From the NCBI RefSeq assembly GCF_001747085.1, contig NZ_MDJD01000007.1:62001-126000 (forward strand): a stretch of 64,000 nt of DNA. Reading direction: 5' to 3'. The notes under the pieces are model-generated. The model was given only the letters and a program-made list of their open reading frames with translations. It was not told the DNA's origin and did not search any database. The translations under genes and the position numbers were made by a program. The number at the start of each line of letters is the position of its first letter. The stretch's first letter is position 1. Shown one piece after another: positions 16,677 to 25,345 of the stretch. The DNA comes from Flavivirga aquatica (lineage in GTDB: Bacteria > Bacteroidota > Bacteroidia > Flavobacteriales > Flavobacteriaceae).

Positions 16677-17813
16677 CTAAAGTACTAACAATTTTTTTGT
16701 TAAAAATTGGCTGCCATTTTCTATTCTCATTAAATACAAGCCTTTACTAAAATGTGTTGTATTTAAAATAATATTATTAGTCTTAAATTTTTCATCTAGA
16801 ACAACTCTTCCATTTAGATCAATAATTGTAATGTTTACAACATTTTTGATTTCTGAAAGACTAATATTTAAATCATTTCCACTTGAAAGAGGGTTAGGGG
16901 AAACCTTAGCTGTACTTAAAAAATTAAGGCTAGTTGAATTCAATTCTGTCTTAGAATTTCTAGCAGAACAATTACCCAAGTCTTTCCATTTTTTACAGTT
17001 ACCTGGTTTACAATTCCCTTCTTTTTTAGGTTTCCATCTCCATATTTTTCCATTTAACGAAACTACCTTTTTTTGTTTATAGGTTGTATTATTTTCCCAT
17101 TTTGAAGCAGAACAATTTTCACCTCCTCCACTTGAATTTCCAGCTAGAACATATATAGTAGATCTTACTTCTAATCCGCCATCATTAGTTATTATAGAGA
17201 TTTCTGTACTCCCAACAGATTTAGCTACAATCAACCCATTTTGATTAACCGTTGCGACATTAGAATTACTAGATGTAATACTTACCGTTTTATCTGTTGC
17301 ATCACTAGGTATAACTTCATAAGTAACTTTACCTCTTGCAGACGGAGTTCCTAATATCATAGTAGATGGAATAGATGTAATGCCTACATCGGCAACAGCT
17401 CTACCTTGAAAAGTAGATGGAGCTGCAAGAACATGTATTGTTGCTCTCACCTCTAACCCACCATCATTAGTGGTTACAAAAATAACTGTAGAACCTACAG
17501 ATTTGGCTCTAATAACACCATTTTTATTAACAGTTGCTACACTAGTATTACTTGACGTAATACTTACCGTTTTATCTGTTGCATCACTAGGTATAACTTC
17601 ATAAGTAACTTTACCTCTTGCAGACGGAGTTCCTAATATCATAGTAGATGGAATAGATGTAATGCCTACATCGGCAACAGCTCTACCTTGAAAAATAGTT
17701 AATGACGAATTAGGAAAAAAGTCCTTTATTAATTTGCTTGTTTTTGTACTACTATAACCATAACAGGCTATAATTAAAAATGCTAGTAAGCACTTGATTT
17801 TAATTGTTTTCAT
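16677..17813 (-). CDS. T9SS type A cargo protein with two Ig-like (BIG2) repeats and a carbohydrate-binding-like module
   Basis: This 378-residue secreted protein has a signal peptide (MKTIKIKCLLAFLIIACYGY). Two nearly identical BIG2-type Ig-like domains lie at about 41-131 and 135-225, each with GKVTYEVIPSDATDKTVSI and a closing V-x-N/T-x-DGGLEVR. A tryptophan- and cysteine-rich stretch (about 230-280; SKWENNTTYKQKKVV, WRWKPKKEG) resembles CBM5/12 chitin-binding modules. The C-terminal 75 residues form a Por-secretion sorting domain (VSPNPLSSGNDLNISL to KKLLVL), which directs export through the type IX system and surface attachment. The two repeats share 138 bp of identical DNA. Its target polysaccharide or surface is unknown. 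The gene stands alone, just upstream of the IS remnant. Confidence 0.85.
   Translation of the reverse strand: MKTIKIKCLLAFLIIACYGYSSTKTSKLIKDFFPNSSLTIFQGRAVADVGITSIPSTMILGTPSARGKVTYEVIPSDATDKTVSITSSNTSVATVNKNGVIRAKSVGSTVIFVTTNDGGLEVRATIHVLAAPSTFQGRAVADVGITSIPSTMILGTPSARGKVTYEVIPSDATDKTVSITSSNSNVATVNQNGLIVAKSVGSTEISIITNDGGLEVRSTIYVLAGNSSGGGENCSASKWENNTTYKQKKVVSLNGKIWRWKPKKEGNCKPGNCKKWKDLGNCSARNSKTELNSTSLNFLSTAKVSPNPLSSGNDLNISLSEIKNVVNITIIDLNGRVVLDEKFKTNNIILNTTHFSKGLYLMRIENGSQFLTKKLLVL
17275..17694 (-). repeat. 138-bp perfect direct repeat within the T9SS cargo gene
   Basis: Positions 17275-17412 and 17557-17694 are identical over 138 nt and are offset by 282 nt (94 codons, in frame). They encode the conserved half of each Ig-like domain, while the other halves have diverged. 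This indicates recent duplication or gene conversion. Confidence 0.9.
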
Positions 17814-18020
17814 TTAAAAAATATTTGTTTTTTGTTAAATTAACACAATTCTACGTACAAATAAATTATTGAATAAAAATTTACGCACAATTTAATAAAA
17901 ACAAATAACTACTAACAATTCATTAAACAAAAAACCACTATACTACTAAAAATCAAATACTTCAATTCTAAATTTATTCTAATAAAATAACTACAGAAAA
18001 GTAACGAGTTTAAGTTTTGC

Positions 18021-18032
18021 AAAAAAAGACTA
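18021..18032. terminator. Left arm of a terminator split by the IS element
   Basis: AAAAAAAGACTA here is the exact reverse complement of TAGTCTTTTTTT at 19765-19776, on the other side of the IS. Removing the IS and one target copy rejoins the arms with a 10-nt loop (CCCTTTCAGA). The restored hairpin would lie about 60 nt downstream of the PorP/SprF gene and serve as its terminator. Confidence 0.75.
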
Positions 18033-18035
18033 CCC

Positions 18036-18042
18036 TTTCAGA
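18036..18042. repeat. Target-site duplication, left copy (TTTCAGA)
   Basis: TTTCAGA is repeated at 19758-19764, directly flanking the two IS ends, as expected of a 7-bp target duplication. Confidence 0.65.
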
Positions 18043-18073
18043 GAGGCCACTGAAAAAGTAGCACAATATTATT

Positions 18074-18109
18074 AAAATCGGTAAGTATATGAAAACACTT
18101 ACCGATTTT
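18074..18109. terminator. Hairpin at left end of IS
   Basis: AAAATCGGTAAGT (18074-18086) and ACTTACCGATTTT (18097-18109) are perfect complements, with a 10-nt loop. Such subterminal hairpins commonly block read-in transcription into a transposase gene. It lies 14 bp before the transposase start. Confidence 0.6.
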
Positions 18110-18122
18110 GTATTTTGTATTC

Positions 18123-19572
18123 ATGATAGTTCAACAGGAATCTCTTCGGTTAAGCGAGTACAGTTCTTTATATGATTTAATTGTTCCTAACACTAATTTG
18201 TTAAGGCGTATCAATGATTTAATAGATTTTAATTTCATCTATTAAGAACTTCAATCAAAATATTCTCAAACTCAAGGCAGAAAAGCAGAAAGTCCCATAC
18301 GTTTATTTAAATACTTGCTACTAAAAGTAATTTATACCATTTCAGATGTAGTTGAGCGTTCACGCTATGACATGTCCTTCAAATACTTTTTAGAGATGTT
18401 ACCAGAAGAAGATGTTATTGCCCCAAGTACTTTAACAAAGTTTCGTAGGCAACGTTTAAAGGACACCAATTTGCTGGATATGCTTATCAATAGAACAGTT
18501 AGCATTGCTGTTGAACAAGGCATCATAAAATCCAGATCAATTATTGTAGATGCTACCCATAGTTTATCAAAATCGAACCCCATTTTAGCTATAGACGTTT
18601 TACGGGAACGTTCAAAACAACTTCGCAAATCAGTTTATGCTTACCAAGAAGATTGGGTCTGTAAGATGCCGGTCAAGAATCAGGGCAATGATTTAGAAAA
18701 AGAACTGGATTACTGCAAGGAATTAGGAACCTTATTAGATGGCACTCCTACACTTAGCGAAGTTCCAGCAATAAAAGAAAAATTGAACTTACTTAAAGAA
18801 TCTGTTGATGATATTGAACACGCGGCTCAAGATGTTGTTTCAAAAGATAAGGATGCAAAGATTGGCCACAAATCACAGGACAGCCCGTTTTTTGGTTACA
18901 AAACTCATTTGGCAATGACTAAAGAGAGAATTATCACAGGAGCCGTTGTTACTTCAGGAGAAAAAGGAGATGGTCCAATTTTACCTGAGCTAATAGAACA
19001 AAGTGAACAACGTGGTATTGATGTAGACACCGTCATAGGGGATGCTGCCTATTCGGGCAAAAAGAATTTGGAACTGGCCAAAGAAAAAGATATTAAAATT
19101 GTAGCCAAGTTAAACCCAGCAATCTGCCAAGGTTTTAGAAAAAAAGAAGATGAATTTGATTATAATAAAGATGCAGATATGTTTGTCTGTCCAGCAGGTC
19201 ATTTAGCTATAAGAAAAGCGAAACAAGGCAAAAAGAATGTCGCCACAAATCAAGTTATTACCTAATTACTTTGATGTTAAAAAATGTAAGACCTGTCCTT
19301 TAAGGGAAGGCTGTTATAAAGAAGGAGCAAAAACAAAATCGTACTCCATTACTTTAAAGTCAGACATCCATAAAGAACAGATGGAGTTTGAAACTTCTGA
19401 TCGTTTTAAAGAGAAATACAAACAGCGTTATAAAATCGAAGCCAAAAAAGGAGAATTAAAAAACGCTCATGGTTATGGAAGAGCTATAGCTTATGGTATA
19501 GAAAATATGCAAATGCAGAGTGCTTTAACAATATTTGCTGTGAATTTGAAAAGAATTTTAAAATTAAGCTAG
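18123..19572 (+). pseudogene. IS1182-family transposase, broken by a stop codon and a frameshift
   Basis: Translation from the ATG at 18123 gives the DUF772 head MIVQQESLRLSEYSSLYD, then meets TAA at 18243-18245 (codon 41) where homologues continue into ELQSKYSQTQGRKAE, which is present in the same frame. The DDE core follows: first Asp in IIVDATH, second Asp in VIGDAAYSGKKNLE. At about 19263-19265 one extra A shifts the frame: ACC TAA TTAC should read ACC TAT TAC. The rest (FDVKKCKTCPLREGCYKE, then RYKIEAKKGELKNAHG with the third acidic residue) continues in the +1 frame to 19572. A TTG at 18315 could start a shorter product, but it still loses the catalytic Glu. Two independent lesions mark a dead gene. 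Confidence 0.9.
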
Positions 19573-19673
19573 TCAAAATAAAGAAATTAAGACCAAGGAA
19601 GCAATAAGCATTATTTGAGCCAAAATAGAGAGTATAAAAGTGCAAATTGAATCATAAAAAGCTTAAAATCAAA

Positions 19674-19708
19674 AAGAGATTTCACAAAATTAATTCGTGA
19701 AATCTCTT
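19674..19708. terminator. Hairpin at right end of IS
   Basis: AAGAGATTTCAC (19674-19685) and GTGAAATCTCTT (19697-19708) are perfect complements around an 11-nt loop. It mirrors the hairpin at the left end and probably ends the transposase transcript. Confidence 0.6.
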
Positions 19709-19757
19709 ATAATGAAGTTCGCGTTTTCAAAATACGATTACTTTTTCAGTAGCCTCA

Positions 19758-19776
19758 TTTCAGATAGTCTTTTTTT
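19758..19776. terminator. Right target copy and right arm of the split terminator
   Basis: TTTCAGA (19758-19764) is followed directly by TAGTCTTTTTTT (19765-19776), which pairs with 18021-18032. The arm lies 63 nt beyond the stop of the PorP/SprF gene at 19839. Confidence 0.75.
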
Positions 19777-19838
19777 ATATTTAATTATTGCATTATGGAA
19801 TATATTTACACTCTATTCCTTTTTACAAAAAATCACTT

Positions 19839-20843
19839 TTAATTTACAGCAGGACAGTTACACTCATAACGCTCTCGTTTACAACTAAAATTATAACCTA
19901 AGGTTAATTGATGAAAACCTGCATTTGTATACACCACTTCATTTGCCTGATAAGTATAATTATAAGCAAACAAAAAGTCTTTATAATTAACCCCTAAAAT
20001 AGGTGTTATTTGTGTAAGTTTTTGACTTTCTACATCATCTGAAGCGGTTATAAAATCAGCACCATCTAAGCTTTTTCTATAAGATAAGCCTCCCCATATT
20101 TTACCAAATTCCATTCTCTTATATACTTTAGCATTAAAGTCAAATAAAGCTTCTTTTGTACTGTCCTTATATTGAAATAATACAGAAGGTTCAAAACTCC
20201 ATGTACTTCCAAACTTACTAAATACGTTACCAACAGAAACCAAATAACGTCTTAAGTTACTAGTAAGTCCAACCTCCTTATTAACCCCATCATTGTTTAA
20301 TAAGTTTTTTACAGTAGCATGAGCATAAAAATCTAGATAATGATAAGAAAACCCAAAATCCAGATTAAAATTAGTTTCATTTTGTACTATCCCATCAATT
20401 ATAGGGTCTGGACCATCAAATAAGAATGATGTTTCATCTAGTCTATATTGAATAAACCCTGCACTTAAACCAAAAGAAAGCATATTTAAATCGACTTCAC
20501 TTCTTGAAAACAATAAATGATGCGCATAGGTTGCATAAGCACCACTTTGTGAATGATAGCCATTTTTATCGGTATAAATAATACCTCCAATTCCAGATTG
20601 AGAATCTCCTATTCTACCATTTAAACTCAACGTTAAAAGTTTAGGAGCATCTTCATGTCCAAACCACTGTTGTCTTCCTGTTAATCTAACTTTAGAGCAA
20701 TTAGCGACACCAGCCATAGACGGGTGAATTAAATAATAATTATCGGTAAGATAATCTGTATAAATAGGTATTCCTTCCTGTGAAGTTGCAACATGAGTAA
20801 ACAATACTGTTATTGCTATTAAAATGATATTTTTTAATTTCAT
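19839..20843 (-). CDS. PorP/SprF-family type IX secretion membrane protein
   Basis: This 334-residue outer-membrane protein has a signal peptide (IILIAITVLFTHVATSQ). The family signature near the N-terminus is clear: PIYTDYLTDNYYLIHPSMAG, then CSKVRLTGRQQWFGHEDAPK, as in PorP/SprF proteins. The rest is a series of amphipathic strands ending in LTLGYNFSC. The C-terminal tail KRERYECNCPAVN is cysteine-rich and unusual after the barrel. PorP/SprF proteins help export or anchor type IX cargo, typically a type B sorting-domain protein encoded next door; here there is no adjacent adhesin, only the IS and the type A cargo gene 2 kb away. Its terminator has been split by the IS. Confidence 0.88.
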   Translation of the reverse strand: MKLKNIILIAITVLFTHVATSQEGIPIYTDYLTDNYYLIHPSMAGVANCSKVRLTGRQQWFGHEDAPKLLTLSLNGRIGDSQSGIGGIIYTDKNGYHSQSGAYATYAHHLLFSRSEVDLNMLSFGLSAGFIQYRLDETSFLFDGPDPIIDGIVQNETNFNLDFGFSYHYLDFYAHATVKNLLNNDGVNKEVGLTSNLRRYLVSVGNVFSKFGSTWSFEPSVLFQYKDSTKEALFDFNAKVYKRMEFGKIWGGLSYRKSLDGADFITASDDVESQKLTQITPILGVNYKDFLFAYNYTYQANEVVYTNAGFHQLTLGYNFSCKRERYECNCPAVN

Positions 20844-20889
20844 AAAATTTAATTGTCAAGTAGATTTGGTTAAACTACAAACATGTTGA

Positions 20890-20972
20890 TTGTTAAAATA
20901 TTAACAACAGAAAATGTAAAATCCAATTCTATCTTTAATTCTTTTAAAACAGGCAACAAAAAGCCAAATATA
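20890..20972 (-). promoter_or_regulatory. Candidate promoter and inverted repeat before the PorP/SprF gene
   Basis: On the minus strand TATATTTG (20972-20965) fits the -7 consensus. Downstream of it lies the inverted repeat TTGTTAA-AATA-TTAACAA (20890-20907), which would be in the 5' leader. No clear -33 box was found. The divergent Nfu gene starts at 21021. Confidence 0.35.
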
Positions 20973-21020
20973 TGGATATCTGTAGTTATCTTTTAGTAAT
21001 TTAGCAAAAATTTAGCTAAA

Positions 21021-21926
21021 ATGAATACTTTCTCAGTTTCGATACAAGAAACAACCAATAACTCCATAATAAAGTTTGAATTAAATCAGTTTATAACCAA
21101 ACATCAAAGTTTTGAATTTAATAATATAGATGAAGCCAAAACTTCACCTTTAGCTCAGCAATTATTTTACTTGCCTTTTATAAAAAAGGTATATATTTCT
21201 GGAAACTTCATTGCTGTAGAACGCTATAATATTGTTGAATGGACAGATGTACAAGATGAAGTTGCTCAACAAATTGAAACTTATTTAAATGATGGAGGCG
21301 TCATTATAGAAGCTTCTGCCGAAACTCCTAAAAAAGTTCCAGTAACTGTTTATGCAGAAAGTACCCCTAACCCTTCGGTTATGAAGTTTGTTGCCAATAA
21401 AAAAATTGTAACAGCTCTTTTTGAATTCACTTCAATTGACGATGCTAAACTTTCTCCATTAGCAACTGAATTGTTTCATTTTCCGTTTGTAAAAAGTGTT
21501 TTTATAGACGAAAATTACGTGTCAATCACTAAATATGATATGGCAGAATGGCAAGACATTACCATTGAATTACGCGAATTTATAAGAACTTATATCGAAG
21601 AAGGTAAAGAAATCGTATTACCAAATGCTACAGAAACACTTCAAAAAACAACAAAGCAATTAGATAGTAATTTTGACAAGTTAGATGACATTTCGAAAGA
21701 AATTATAAATATTCTTGAAGAATATGTAAAACCAGCTGTAGCTAGTGATGGTGGAAATATCCAATTTATATCTTACGATGCAGATACAAAAAACGTAAGT
21801 GTTCTACTTCAAGGTGCTTGTAGTGGCTGTCCTTCTTCAACTTACACATTAAAAAGTGGTATTGAAAATATGCTTAAAGAAATGCTTCCTGGTAAAGTTG
21901 AAATGGTAGAAGCTATAAATGGATAA
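21021..21926 (+). CDS. Nfu-type Fe-S cluster scaffold/carrier with duplicated N-domain
   Basis: This 301-residue cytosolic protein has two tandem Nfu_N domains, at about 3-95 (FSVSIQETTNNSIIKFELNQ) and 105-195 (VYAESTPNPSVMKFVANKKI). They are followed by a C-terminal NifU domain whose cluster-binding cysteines are Cys267 and Cys270 in GACSGCPSS. Nfu proteins carry 4Fe-4S clusters to client enzymes. The duplicated N-domain appears to be a Bacteroidota architecture; the first copy is more diverged (the TPNP motif is TTNN). It is transcribed alone, divergent from the PorP/SprF gene, and closed by the terminator at 21971. QueG and other Fe-S enzymes in the window are possible clients. Confidence 0.9.
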   Translation: MNTFSVSIQETTNNSIIKFELNQFITKHQSFEFNNIDEAKTSPLAQQLFYLPFIKKVYISGNFIAVERYNIVEWTDVQDEVAQQIETYLNDGGVIIEASAETPKKVPVTVYAESTPNPSVMKFVANKKIVTALFEFTSIDDAKLSPLATELFHFPFVKSVFIDENYVSITKYDMAEWQDITIELREFIRTYIEEGKEIVLPNATETLQKTTKQLDSNFDKLDDISKEIINILEEYVKPAVASDGGNIQFISYDADTKNVSVLLQGACSGCPSSTYTLKSGIENMLKEMLPGKVEMVEAING

Positions 21927-21970
21927 GCTTTTATAAAAGTCAGGAAAGCATATACAGAAAATAAACTTCT

Positions 21971-22001
21971 AAAAGCGTTCAAAATAATGAACGCTTTTTT
22001 T
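21971..22001 (+). terminator. Rho-independent terminator after the Nfu gene
   Basis: AAAAGCGTTC (21971-21980) and GAACGCTTTT (21989-21998) pair perfectly around an 8-nt loop, and a T tract continues to 22001. It is 45 nt after the stop codon. Confidence 0.9.
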
Positions 22002-22016
22002 ATGCTCAAATTTCGT

Positions 22017-22024
22017 TAACTTTG
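22017..22024 (+). promoter_or_regulatory. -7 element (TAACTTTG) 4 nt before a start codon
   Basis: TAACTTTG matches TAnnTTTG and ends 4 nt before the ATG at 22029. A start at the usual distance would fall on the ATG, implying a leaderless transcript. No -33 TTTG is present at 17-23 nt. Confidence 0.4.
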
Positions 22025-22028
22025 ATAA

Positions 22029-24137
22029 ATGAAGCACCTAAAACTATTAGTATTTATCATTTTAATTATAAGCTGCAAAGGTCAGAATTCAAAGTCGATG
22101 AAACATCAATACACAAACGATCTTATTCATGAAAGCAGTCCTTACCTATTACAACATGCACATAACCCAGTAAACTGGCAAGCATGGAATGAAAAAACAT
22201 TAACTAAAGCTAAAACTGAAAATAAATTAATACTTATAAGCGTAGGTTATGCGGCTTGTCATTGGTGCCATGTCATGGAACATGAGAGTTTTGAAGACAG
22301 CTTAGTAGCTCAGGTTATGAATAAAAATTTCGTTAATATAAAAGTTGACAGAGAAGAAAGGCCAGATGTAGATCAAGTTTATATGAGCGCCATACAACTT
22401 ATGACTGGTAGTGGTGGTTGGCCAATGAATGTTATAGCTCTACCAGATGGTAGACCTGTTTGGGGAGGCACCTACTTTAAAAAAGATCAATGGATGAGCG
22501 CTTTAGAGCAAATCTATAAAATGTATGTTGAAAAACCAGAAAAACTATATAAATATGCAGATAAATTAGAGCAAGGTATTAAATCTTTAGATGTTGTAAA
22601 ATTAAATACAGACGCTCCTGTTTTCGAAACAGATTATATAGATAATGCTATTAAAAATTGGGCTAAACAATTTGATAATAACCAAGGAGGTCTGAACAGA
22701 GCCCCAAAGTTCATGATGCCTAATAATTACCATTTCCTATTGCGATATGCCTATCAAACAAACAATAAGAAACTACAAGATTATGTTAACTTAACACTTA
22801 CAAAAATGGCGTATGGAGGTATTTTCGACCAAGTAGGTGGTGGTTTTTCAAGATACTCTGTAGATACTAAATGGCATGTCCCTCACTTTGAGAAAATGCT
22901 TTATGACAATGGTCAACTAGTCAGTTTATATTCCGATGCTTACCTTATCACTAAGAACAAATTATATAAAGACATCATCACTCAAACATTAGCCTATGTT
23001 AATCGAGACATGACAACATCTAATGGCGCATTTTATTCATCACTTGATGCCGATAGTAATACGGCAGAAGGCAAACTTGAAGAAGGTGCTTTTTACGTTT
23101 GGCAGCGAGACCAATTAAAATTACTTTTAAAAGACGACTTTAATCTTTTTGCAGATTACTACAATGTGAATAATTACGGTTTATGGGAACATAATAACTA
23201 TGTATTAATTAGAAAAGATGATGATGATTCTATAATCAAAAAGTATAACCTAACATCTGAAACTTTAGCTAAAAAGAAACAAGAATGGAAAAAAACACTC
23301 ATAGAAGAACGTAATAAAAGATCCAAACCAAGATTAGATGATAAGACACTAACCTCATGGAATTCGCTTATGCTTAAAGGATATATAGATGCTTATAGAG
23401 TTTTAGGTGACAACAGTTATCTCGCTTCCGCGGAAAAAAACGCAAGTTTCATTTTAACCAATCAGTTAAGAGCAGATGGTGGCTTAAACCATAATTACAA
23501 AAATGGAAAAAGCTCTATTAATGGTTATCTTGAAGATTATGCTACAACTATAGAGGCCTTTATAGCACTTTATGAAAATACTTTAGATGAAAAATGGCTT
23601 ACCTCTGCCAGAGATTTAGCAAATTATGCTTTCGACCATTTTTTTGACACCAACAGTAAAATGTTTTTTTTCACATCAAACAGTGATGCTTCTTTAGTTT
23701 CCAGAAGTATTGAATATCGAGATAATGTAATTCCTGCAAGTAATTCAATTATGGCAAAAAATTTATTTAAACTAGCTCATTATTTTGATAACGAACATTA
23801 CAGCAATACAGCTATTAGTATGCTTAATAATGTAAAACCAGAAATGTTAGAATATCCATCTGGATATTCTAATTGGTTAGATCTAATGTTAAATTACTCT
23901 AATCCATATTATGAAGTTGCTATTGTAGGTAAAAATGCTAAGCAAAAAATACGTGACTTAAATAAAATCTATATCCCTAATAAGCTAATAGCAGGAAGCA
24001 CCTCCGAAAACAATATGCCTTTATTAAAAAATAGATACAACCCTAATAATACACTTATATATGTATGCGTAAATAAAGCTTGTAAGCTTCCTGTTTCAGA
24101 AGTAAACCTAGCCATTAACCTATTAAAAAATGAATAA
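22029..24137 (+). CDS. DUF255 thioredoxin-like lipoprotein (YyaL/SSP411 family)
   Basis: This 702-residue protein has a lipoprotein leader ([11 protein letters not shown], Cys16). The thioredoxin-like DUF255 domain covers about 25-190, starting [17 protein letters not shown], with the motif [14 protein letters not shown] (Cys77 and Cys80). The C-terminal two thirds form an alpha/alpha-barrel like N-acylglucosamine epimerases ([34 protein letters not shown]-type motif with [13 protein letters not shown]). The family is widespread, but its biochemical role is not established; a redox role is inferred only from CxxC. The lipoprotein leader suggests a periplasmic location, whereas many homologues are cytosolic. 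Its stop overlaps the DUF1304 start by 8 nt. Confidence 0.87.
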   Translation: MKHLKLLVFIILIISCKGQNSKSMKHQYTNDLIHESSPYLLQHAHNPVNWQAWNEKTLTKAKTENKLILISVGYAACHWCHVMEHESFEDSLVAQVMNKNFVNIKVDREERPDVDQVYMSAIQLMTGSGGWPMNVIALPDGRPVWGGTYFKKDQWMSALEQIYKMYVEKPEKLYKYADKLEQGIKSLDVVKLNTDAPVFETDYIDNAIKNWAKQFDNNQGGLNRAPKFMMPNNYHFLLRYAYQTNNKKLQDYVNLTLTKMAYGGIFDQVGGGFSRYSVDTKWHVPHFEKMLYDNGQLVSLYSDAYLITKNKLYKDIITQTLAYVNRDMTTSNGAFYSSLDADSNTAEGKLEEGAFYVWQRDQLKLLLKDDFNLFADYYNVNNYGLWEHNNYVLIRKDDDDSIIKKYNLTSETLAKKKQEWKKTLIEERNKRSKPRLDDKTLTSWNSLMLKGYIDAYRVLGDNSYLASAEKNASFILTNQLRADGGLNHNYKNGKSSINGYLEDYATTIEAFIALYENTLDEKWLTSARDLANYAFDHFFDTNSKMFFFTSNSDASLVSRSIEYRDNVIPASNSIMAKNLFKLAHYFDNEHYSNTAISMLNNVKPEMLEYPSGYSNWLDLMLNYSNPYYEVAIVGKNAKQKIRDLNKIYIPNKLIAGSTSENNMPLLKNRYNPNNTLIYVCVNKACKLPVSEVNLAINLLKNE

Positions 24138-24489
24138 TCTTGCTATCGGTTTAATTATATTTGTTGCAATTGAACACATCTATTTTTTAATTCTAGAAAT
24201 GTTTTTATGGACAAAACCTAAAGGCATAAAAACATTTGGATTAAAATCTAAGCAGTTTGCGCAGGAAACCAAAGTGTTAGCTGCTAACCAAGGTCTATAT
24301 AATGGTTTTTTGGCTATAGGCTTAATATTTTCCGTTATTCAAAAAAACTCAAATTTTGCATTTTTTTTTCTTATTTGTGTGACTATTGCCGGTATTTACG
24401 GGTCTTATTCCACAAAGAAAATTAAACTCTTTTATGTGCAATCAATTCCAGCGATAATTGCCATAATAGTTAGTTTTATTTCAAAATAG
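24130..24489 (+). CDS. DUF1304 small integral membrane protein
   Basis: This 119-residue protein has four membrane segments (about 3-26, 52-72, 76-93, 98-117). The signature [17 protein letters not shown] and the [13 protein letters not shown] motif identify the DUF1304 family. Family members are about 115-120 residues long, and their function is unknown. The ATG at 24130 lies inside the last codons of the DUF255 gene (8-nt overlap), so the two are translationally coupled. The pairing may be physiological, but I know of no demonstrated link. Confidence 0.85.
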   Translation: MNNLAIGLIIFVAIEHIYFLILEMFLWTKPKGIKTFGLKSKQFAQETKVLAANQGLYNGFLAIGLIFSVIQKNSNFAFFFLICVTIAGIYGSYSTKKIKLFYVQSIPAIIAIIVSFISK

Positions 24490-24532
24490 AGTATCATAAA
24501 TACTAATTAATAACTCAAAACAAACTTAAAAA

Positions 24533-25345
24533 ATGAATTTAGACACATGGATTAACAAAGGTTACGAACTTATTATAGATTTCGGACCAAAAGTATTAAC
24601 AGCAATTGTAATATGGATTATTGGCTCTTGGTCCATTAAATTAATTAATAAAGCTGCTTCTAAAGTCATGAATAAGGGAAACTATGATCTTAGTCTTAAA
24701 AAGTTTTTATTAAACTTATTACATTGGTCTTTAAAAATACTTTTAATTGTTGTTATTCTTGGTACTGTAGGTATAGAAACCACATCTTTCGCTGCAATAT
24801 TAGCTGCTGCTGGTTTAGCTGTAGGCATGGCATTACAAGGATCGTTAGCTAACTTTGCTGGAGGTGTTTTACTTATGATTTTTAAACCTATTAAAATTGG
24901 TGATTTAATTGAGGCTCAAGGTGAACTTGGTGTTGTAAAAGAAATTGAAATTTTTACAACTAAATTAACTGGATTATCTAATAGAGAAATCATCATTCCT
25001 AATGGTTCTTTATCAAACGGAAATATTATAAACTATACCACAGAAGGTACACGTCGTGTAGACTTAACTTTCGGAGTTGGGTATGATTCTGATATTAAGA
25101 AAACAAAAGAAGTATTAATGAATGTTTTAACATCGCATCCTAAAGTTTTAAAAGACCCTGCTCCTACAGTAAATGTTTCTGAATTAGCAGACAGTTCTAT
25201 AAACTTTGCAGTAAGGCCATGGTCTACTTCGGATGACTATTGGGATGTTTACTTCGATATTACTGAAAATGTTAAAGAAGCTCTTGATGCAGCTGGCATT
25301 GAAATTCCTTACCCACATGCAGTTGAGATTCAGAAAAAAGCTTAA
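24533..25345 (+). CDS. Small-conductance mechanosensitive ion channel (MscS family)
   Basis: This 270-residue inner-membrane channel protects against hypo-osmotic shock. Three membrane helices occur at about 18-38, 58-78 and 84-112. The last is the glycine/alanine-rich pore helix, LAAAGLAVGMALQGSLANFAGG, followed by the beta domain (FKPIKIGDLIEAQGELGVV, NGSLSNGNIINYT). Length is close to E. coli MscS (286). The stop codon overlaps that of the convergent tsaB inside a shared TTAA, and the terminator of this gene lies in the tsaB coding region (25401-25428). Confidence 0.94.
   Translation: MNLDTWINKGYELIIDFGPKVLTAIVIWIIGSWSIKLINKAASKVMNKGNYDLSLKKFLLNLLHWSLKILLIVVILGTVGIETTSFAAILAAAGLAVGMALQGSLANFAGGVLLMIFKPIKIGDLIEAQGELGVVKEIEIFTTKLTGLSNREIIIPNGSLSNGNIINYTTEGTRRVDLTFGVGYDSDIKKTKEVLMNVLTSHPKVLKDPAPTVNVSELADSSINFAVRPWSTSDDYWDVYFDITENVKEALDAAGIEIPYPHAVEIQKKA

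Larger units (their letters stand above)
17814..18042. other. Intergenic region left of the IS element
   Basis: This AT-rich stretch (229 bp) holds no ORF of note. It should contain the promoter of the T9SS cargo gene, but I found no clean TAnnTTTG on the minus strand. Its right end (18021-18042) is the left arm and part of the loop of a terminator hairpin, plus the left copy of the target duplication. Confidence 0.6.
18043..19757 (+). mobile_element. IS1182-family insertion sequence (inactive), about 1715 bp
   Basis: The element is bounded by 18-bp terminal inverted repeats: GAGGCCACTGAAAAAGTA at 18043-18060 and its complement at 19739-19756, with one mismatch. It is flanked by the 7-bp repeat TTTCAGA. 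Inside are a strong hairpin at each end (18074-18109 and 19674-19708) and one transposase gene. The transposase type (DUF772 head, DDE core) and size fit the IS1182 family of the DDE elements. It sits in the loop of a perfect terminator hairpin. The transposase has both a nonsense codon and a frameshift, so this copy cannot move by itself. Confidence 0.88.

Noticed and set aside
16831-17082. 83-codon plus-strand open frame
   Set aside because: It is antisense to the sorting domain of the T9SS cargo protein.
18315-19265. Transposase starting at TTG 18315
   Set aside because: It is only the part of the frame after the internal stop; the same frame begins at 18123 with the family N-terminus.
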